NCBI GenBank assembly: GCA_964606895.1
Contig: CAZSHX010000013.1
Span: forward strand, 1-64,000
DNA from: CAZSHX01 sp964606895
Lineage (GTDB): Bacteria; Bacteroidota; Ignavibacteria; Kapaibacteriales; UBA2268
Length of the DNA stretch: 64,000 nucleotides
Direction of reading: 5' to 3'
The notes under the pieces were generated by a model. The model had not been told where the DNA came from and did not search any database. It was given only the letters and a program-made list of their open reading frames with translations. Numbering within the stretch: position 1 is the first letter of the stretch; every line of letters starts with the position of its first letter. Positions 62,551 to 64,000 of the stretch are shown here, piece after piece. A program made the position numbers and the translations under genes.

Positions 62551-63696
62551 TCAGTTTTCAATTCTCTTATTAAAGTTAAATGGTGTTTCGGCAATTCCAA
62601 TACCATGTTTATCAAATAATCCCTTTATAAAAAATTTTGCTTGTGTATTTACATTGAAGAAATCTAATTCTCGGATATTGTTAATTGCTTCTGGATTCTC
62701 TTTTAGGTATAATGATAATGCAACTGACTCTGCAAAGCAACCATATAGAACGTTTTCTTTTAAACCGCACATTGCAGGGTTAAACCAAAAATTTAAACCA
62801 TTTTCGATAAATGCATTGCCACCATCTTGACGGTAAACATTATGACACTTCAAGAATTCTTCCTCTGGAAAACCGTATGGAATTGCTACATCAATTACGT
62901 TAACTTTCTGACCATTTTGAATGTGAGAGATGTTTTCGGCTGTAATCATTTGAGCAGGGTGGTGGGTGCAATTAACTATCATTTTAACATGATTCTTGCT
63001 TCCCATGCAACAATGGTCTTGAATTTTGCTAATGTGAGAGAATACCTTAACATCTTTTCTTCCAATTATATTGTCTAGATCTTTTGAATGGTTGCTAATT
63101 ACAATAACTTGTTTATCACAAAATTGATTTTCAATCAGGTGCAGAAGAGAATTTGTGCCTAATAAACCTAGTCCGTTTATTACAACAGAACCTGAGCATT
63201 GGTGCCCATTATTTAAATGGTTGCAAAGGTTTTCCTTTTCAGGTATAATGTTTTCTTTTTCAAGAATTGAATTTATCTCCATTTCTAAAACAATTGCAGT
63301 ACCATTGTCGCCATTTGTGAATAGTAATTCAGGGTAAAGCTCCTGTAATGTAAAACCATTATTATCAGATATACCTTCCCAATTTACTCTTAATTCAATA
63401 TCTTTGCCAAATAATCTTTTTGTAGAAGCCGCTAGCAATAAAATTTTTACATTCAATTCCTCTACAGCATATATTAATGATTGAAGAAATTGTTTTCTTG
63501 CTTTTACGATACCTTTTTTGCTGATACATTCATCAGAATTGGTATCTATAGTCACAAGAGCTATATTACTCTCATTATAGTTTATAAACAATGGTTTGAA
63601 AAATAAGTTATTAATTGGATTTCCCAAAAATTTATAAAAATTACTTTGATACAAACCGCCTAAATGATTGGCTATAAGTGCAACATCTACATTCAT
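62551..63696 (-). CDS. Acyl-ACP reductase-like oxidoreductase (divergent)
   Basis: The 381-residue protein has no signal peptide. A Rossmann site lies at residues 172-180 (VINGLGLLG; Gly175, Gly177, Gly180). The general layout follows cyanobacterial long-chain acyl-ACP reductase: KARKQFLQSLIYAVEELNVKILLLAAS (about 65-91), LLFTNGDNGTAIVL (about 124-137), a catalytic-type NVIDVAIPYGFPEEEF and VYRQDGGNAFI, and GCFAESVALSLYL with Cys320 where that enzyme has its active-site Cys in ACFAEA. That enzyme reduces acyl-ACP or acyl-CoA to fatty aldehyde with NADPH. The match is by recalled sequence pattern only. A distant shikimate-dehydrogenase-like oxidoreductase is the alternative. No other lipid gene is adjacent. 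Confidence 0.6.
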   Translation of the reverse strand: MNVDVALIANHLGGLYQSNFYKFLGNPINNLFFKPLFINYNESNIALVTIDTNSDECISKKGIVKARKQFLQSLIYAVEELNVKILLLAASTKRLFGKDIELRVNWEGISDNNGFTLQELYPELLFTNGDNGTAIVLEMEINSILEKENIIPEKENLCNHLNNGHQCSGSVVINGLGLLGTNSLLHLIENQFCDKQVIVISNHSKDLDNIIGRKDVKVFSHISKIQDHCCMGSKNHVKMIVNCTHHPAQMITAENISHIQNGQKVNVIDVAIPYGFPEEEFLKCHNVYRQDGGNAFIENGLNFWFNPAMCGLKENVLYGCFAESVALSLYLKENPEAINNIRELDFFNVNTQAKFFIKGLFDKHGIGIAETPFNFNKRIEN

Positions 63697-64000
63697 TTAC
63701 TTCAACCTATATATAAAATTAAACAATATTTTCACAAATTTTTGCTCCAGTTAGAGATATGCCAACATAACAAGTGAAATAAGATATACTAAGAAGTAGT
63801 GTATCCTCATTATGTTATTCTTTCTATTTTTCTAACATTAACAAAATAAAAGACAATTTTTTATTCCCGAAAGGCTATTTCATAATAATTTAAAAAAGAT
63901 ACCATACAATATAATCTGTCAAAAGTCAAAAGCTGAAGATAAGAAATTATCTTCATAAACATTCTACACTTCAGCTATTCATCTTCAAAGAACTTCGCTA
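63697..64000. other. Intergenic region at window end
   Basis: AT-rich DNA without a supported gene. It should hold the promoter of the acyl-ACP reductase-like gene; no clear box is seen. Confidence 0.5.

Overview
The window is AT-rich DNA that looks like the FCB group, most likely an Ignavibacteria/Kapaibacteria-type bacterium. Supporting signs are many secreted proteins with Por/T9SS C-terminal sorting tails, FISUMP (Fibrobacter major paralogous) domains, IgGFc-binding-like and BNR-propeller surface proteins, and an actinobacterial-style E1/E2-fused 2-oxoglutarate dehydrogenase. The lineage is inferred from gene content; no rRNA is present. A run of 100 N (15106-15205) marks an assembly gap inside a tandem repeat.

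Layout. 1-7.3 kb: two FISUMP proteins (the first cut by the window edge), a heme-motif/beta-propeller/TPR protein, a tRNA-Leu(TAA) and a BNR-propeller T9SS protein. 7.4-31 kb is mostly housekeeping. It holds the kgd-type 2-oxoglutarate dehydrogenase, a lipoprotein, the redox repressor rex, a tilS-hpt-ribE-mntH run, two Tat-dependent Rieske-type proteins, a LolA-like protein with an ABC exporter, and an E2 acyltransferase with two lipoyl domains. The E2 could supply the lipoyl arm that the kgd fusion lacks. An IgGFc-like T9SS protein and another FISUMP protein follow. The TilS protein carries an unusual Asn/Arg/Gln-rich N-terminal region of at least ten tandem ~51-53-residue repeats.

31.4-50 kb looks like an accessory island. 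It has a tyrosine recombinase, a block of minus-strand single genes separated by recurring short intergenic elements, and a 12-repeat IPT/TIG-FISUMP giant. It also has a replication-type module (HTH excisionase-like gene, Toprim/DUF3987-like protein, small HTH-like gene, inverted repeats and a strong hairpin) and a two-gene McrBC-type restriction system whose McrB carries an EVE/PUA-like insertion. No relaxase was found.

50.2-62.1 kb is one tightly spaced minus-strand operon: four tandem paralogous right-handed beta-helix proteins, a 2032-residue protein joining a papain-like domain, PKD, DUF5648-like and RHS repeats, and a smaller YD-repeat/T9SS protein. A decayed ~89% copy of the last gene's 3' end lies just upstream of the operon. 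The window ends with a divergent protein resembling cyanobacterial acyl-ACP reductase, with the nucleotide-binding glycines and the expected catalytic cysteine.

Nothing was searched against a database. Family calls rest on visible motifs and recalled family features.
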